Source: Kouleothrix aurantiaca (GTDB taxonomy: Bacteria; Chloroflexota; Chloroflexia; Chloroflexales; Roseiflexaceae). Taken from it: 6,354 nucleotides of DNA. The stretch spans positions 1 to 6,354 of the forward strand of contig LJCR01000141.1 in NCBI GenBank assembly GCA_001399705.1, in the 5' to 3' direction. The notes under the pieces are model-generated. The model saw nothing but the letters and a program-made list of their open reading frames with translations, was not told the origin of the DNA and ran no database searches. Of the stretch, positions 4,962 through 6,354 are shown piece by piece. Positions within the stretch are counted from its first letter, which is position 1; the number at the start of each line of letters is the position of its first letter. The translations under genes were made by a program, and so were the position numbers.

Positions 4962-5879
4962 ATGCCAGCAAATAGTGATTTTCAGCGCCGGCTCGATGCT
5001 GGCCAGCTTGTGGTAACGGGTGAGCTTGCGCCACCCAAAGGCGCCAGCCGCGCGACGCTTGAGCGCCTGGCCGTGGCAATGCGCGATCATGTGGATGCCT
5101 TGAACCTGACCGATAACCAGCGCGGCATTGGCCGCATGTCGGCGCTTGGCGCGGGTATTGTAGTGCAGCAGCTTGGCATCGAAACGATTGTGCAGATGAC
5201 ATGCCAGCACCGCAACCGGATCGCGCTGCAGGCCGATGTGCTGAGCGGCTCGGTGTGTGGCATCAACAACTTCTTGTGCATGACTGGCGATCACCCCAAG
5301 ATCGGCGACCACCCCGAAACGAAGAATGTGCTTGATCTGAACTCGTTCCAGCTCATTCGCGCGCTGCGCACCATGCGCGACGACGCCACCTTTCAGTCGG
5401 GCACGCCGCTGAGCGATGCGCCGCGCTTTTTTGTGGGTGGCGTTGCCAACCCGAATATCGAGCGGATCGCCCGGCTTGAGAAAAAGGTGCAGAGCGGCGC
5501 CGAGTTTATTCAAACCCAGATTATTTTCGACATCGAGCGCTTTCGCCAGTGGATGGCCGACGCTCGCGCCTTGGGCCTGCACAAGCACATCCATATTATG
5601 GCCGGCGTCATGGTCATTCGCTCGGCGCAATCGGCGCACTTCCTGCGCGACCACCTGCCCGGTTCGCGCGTGCCCGACTGGGTGGTGGAGCGTATGGCCG
5701 CCGCGCCTGATGCCGAGCGCGAAGGCGTGCAGATTGCTGCCGAACTCACGCAGGAGATGCTGGCAATCGAAGGCGTGCGCGGCGTGCATATCATGTCGGT
5801 TGGGTGGACGAAAGCAATTCCTCTGGTAGTTGAAGCGGCGGGATTGCTGCCGCGCCCGCCAGCGCCGCCGGCCGAGTAA
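4962..5879 (+). CDS. metF: Methylenetetrahydrofolate reductase (MetF family)
   Basis: The 305-residue flavoenzyme is predicted to reduce 5,10-methylene- to 5-methyltetrahydrofolate, the methyl donor for methionine synthesis. It is a TIM-barrel protein of about normal length for the family. Visible landmarks are the catalytic-type glutamate in GELAPPKG (20-27, Glu21), the strand motif QMTCQHRNR (78-86), TGDHPKIGDHP (108-118) with the conserved Gly-Asp, VGGVANP (158-164), and FIQTQIIFD (182-190), where Gln186 matches the substrate-binding glutamine of E. coli MetF. It looks intact. The style (TCQHRNR, HIMAGVMVIRS) is closer to the MetF subunits of acetogens and other deep lineages than to E. 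coli MetF; some of those work with a MetV partner, which is not in view. The ATG is the only in-frame start after a stop at 4953. Its only Shine-Dalgarno-like stretch, AGAAG (4954-4958), is just 3 nt away, so initiation is unusual. A strong terminator follows. Confidence 0.93.
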   Translation: MPANSDFQRRLDAGQLVVTGELAPPKGASRATLERLAVAMRDHVDALNLTDNQRGIGRMSALGAGIVVQQLGIETIVQMTCQHRNRIALQADVLSGSVCGINNFLCMTGDHPKIGDHPETKNVLDLNSFQLIRALRTMRDDATFQSGTPLSDAPRFFVGGVANPNIERIARLEKKVQSGAEFIQTQIIFDIERFRQWMADARALGLHKHIHIMAGVMVIRSAQSAHFLRDHLPGSRVPDWVVERMAAAPDAEREGVQIAAELTQEMLAIEGVRGVHIMSVGWTKAIPLVVEAAGLLPRPPAPPAE

Positions 5880-5900
5880 GCGCCCTTCAGCGACCAATGC

Positions 5901-5944
5901 GCCGAGGCATAGGGAAGCGTTCGCTTGCCGTCCTCGGCTTTTTT
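5901..5944 (+). terminator. Intrinsic terminator after metF
   Basis: GCCGAGG (5901-5907) pairs perfectly with CCTCGGC (5932-5938), followed directly by six T. Between the arms is a second, inner hairpin around AAGC-GTTC-GCTT, which could stack to make one long compound stem. There is no matching T-run on the other side, so it acts on plus-strand transcription only. Confidence 0.9.
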
Positions 5945-5990
5945 ACGCCCGGAAATCACGAGCGGCTGCGTACCAGTGGGGGTATTGCCA

Positions 5991-6354
5991 ATGCGTGTTA
6001 TGAAATTTGGCGTGGTGTCCGTCAGCGATGCGGCGCGGCTGCGTGAGATGGCGCAGATTGTGCGCAATGCCCACGACGATGGCGAGCCCCTGGTTGTGGT
6101 TTGTTCTGCGATTGCCGGCATTACCGACAAGCTTATTATTGCGGCTCGCAGCGCGGCCAGCGGGCAGGAAACTGTGGTGGAAGAAGCGCGGCGCGAGCTG
6201 TGGAGCCGCCACCGTGCCCTGGCCGAAAAACTCGTCAGCGATGAGTGGGAGCGCGAAACGCTCTACCGCGAGTGGGCTGAACTGCTCAAAGTATTCGACC
6301 GATTTACCCGCTCGATCGCTACACTGGGCGAACACTCGCCGCGCAGCATCGACA
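5991..6354 (+). CDS. Aspartate kinase, N-terminal part, 3' truncated by window edge
   Basis: Aspartate kinase makes 4-phospho-aspartate, the first step towards lysine, threonine and methionine. The open frame runs off the window after 121 codons. It begins MRVMKFGVVSVSDAARL, matching the family's N-terminal KFGGTSV signature but with Gly-Gly-Thr changed to Gly-Val-Val; the lysine (residue 5) and the following serine are kept. LVVVCSAIAGITDKLI (34-49) matches the second family motif, with the serine and threonine that contact substrate in E. coli LysC. LGEHSPRSID near the edge matches the segment just before the conserved GE motif, which lies beyond the window. The ATG at 5991 is preceded by GGGGG 8 nt upstream; the ATG at 6000 is an alternative giving the more usual MKFG start. 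It lies 46 nt after a strong terminator and I see no clear promoter between. Sharing the methionine pathway with metF fits the location. Whether a homoserine dehydrogenase domain follows cannot be seen. Confidence 0.85.
   Translation, partial: MRVMKFGVVSVSDAARLREMAQIVRNAHDDGEPLVVVCSAIAGITDKLIIAARSAASGQETVVEEARRELWSRHRALAEKLVSDEWERETLYREWAELLKVFDRFTRSIATLGEHSPRSID

Noticed and set aside
4816..5016. 66-codon open frame, including an ATG at 4894, across the metF leader and start
   Set aside because: It begins upstream of the predicted transcription start, runs through a terminator and has no ribosome binding site. The shorter version from 4894 also lacks one and overlaps metF out of frame.
4950..5897. 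315-codon open frame antisense to metF
   Set aside because: It is rich in His, Arg and Ala, matches no family I know, and mirrors a clearly conserved metF coding frame. Long antisense open frames are common in GC-rich genes.

Overview
The window reads as ordinary chromosomal DNA of a GC-rich, free-living bacterium. I see no insertion sequence, phage gene, CRISPR array, tRNA or rRNA. The best guess for the source is the phylum Chloroflexota (class Chloroflexia, filamentous types). It rests on overall protein flavour: a short MetF-type reductase, an aspartate kinase resembling archaeal-type enzymes, and a PriA with an enlarged zinc-binding region. This is an impression from memory, not a computed assignment.

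Layout. (1) 2-937, plus strand: the C-terminal part of the primosomal helicase PriA, cut by the window edge. (2) 1023-1670, minus: a TetR-family regulator, divergent from (3) 1806-2261, plus: a small four-helix DUF2269-like membrane protein. An AT-rich island between them carries overlapping promoter-like elements and a small inverted repeat, so the regulator probably controls itself and its neighbour. (4) 4695-2258, minus: a two-gene operon of a FIST-domain sensor followed, with an ATGA start/stop overlap, by a PAS-containing histidine kinase. The kinase stop codon interlocks with that of the membrane protein gene on the other strand. (5) 4820-5944, plus: a strong extended sigma-70 promoter, an approximately 105-nt leader containing a good intrinsic terminator, then metF and a second strong terminator. 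(6) 5991-6354, plus: the N-terminal 121 codons of an aspartate kinase, cut by the right edge.

Two things deserve attention. The FIST/histidine-kinase pair has the architecture of NosP/NahK nitric-oxide-sensing systems, but has no response regulator in view. The metF leader has a terminator between promoter and start codon, with a possible competing antiterminator pairing formed by the 5' end of the transcript. That is the layout of an attenuator or riboswitch of a class I do not recognise. Since metF and the aspartate kinase both feed methionine synthesis, a methionine-, SAM- or folate-linked signal is a reasonable guess. No stretch longer than 300 bases lacks a gene; the longest gap (4696-4961) holds the promoter and leader just described.
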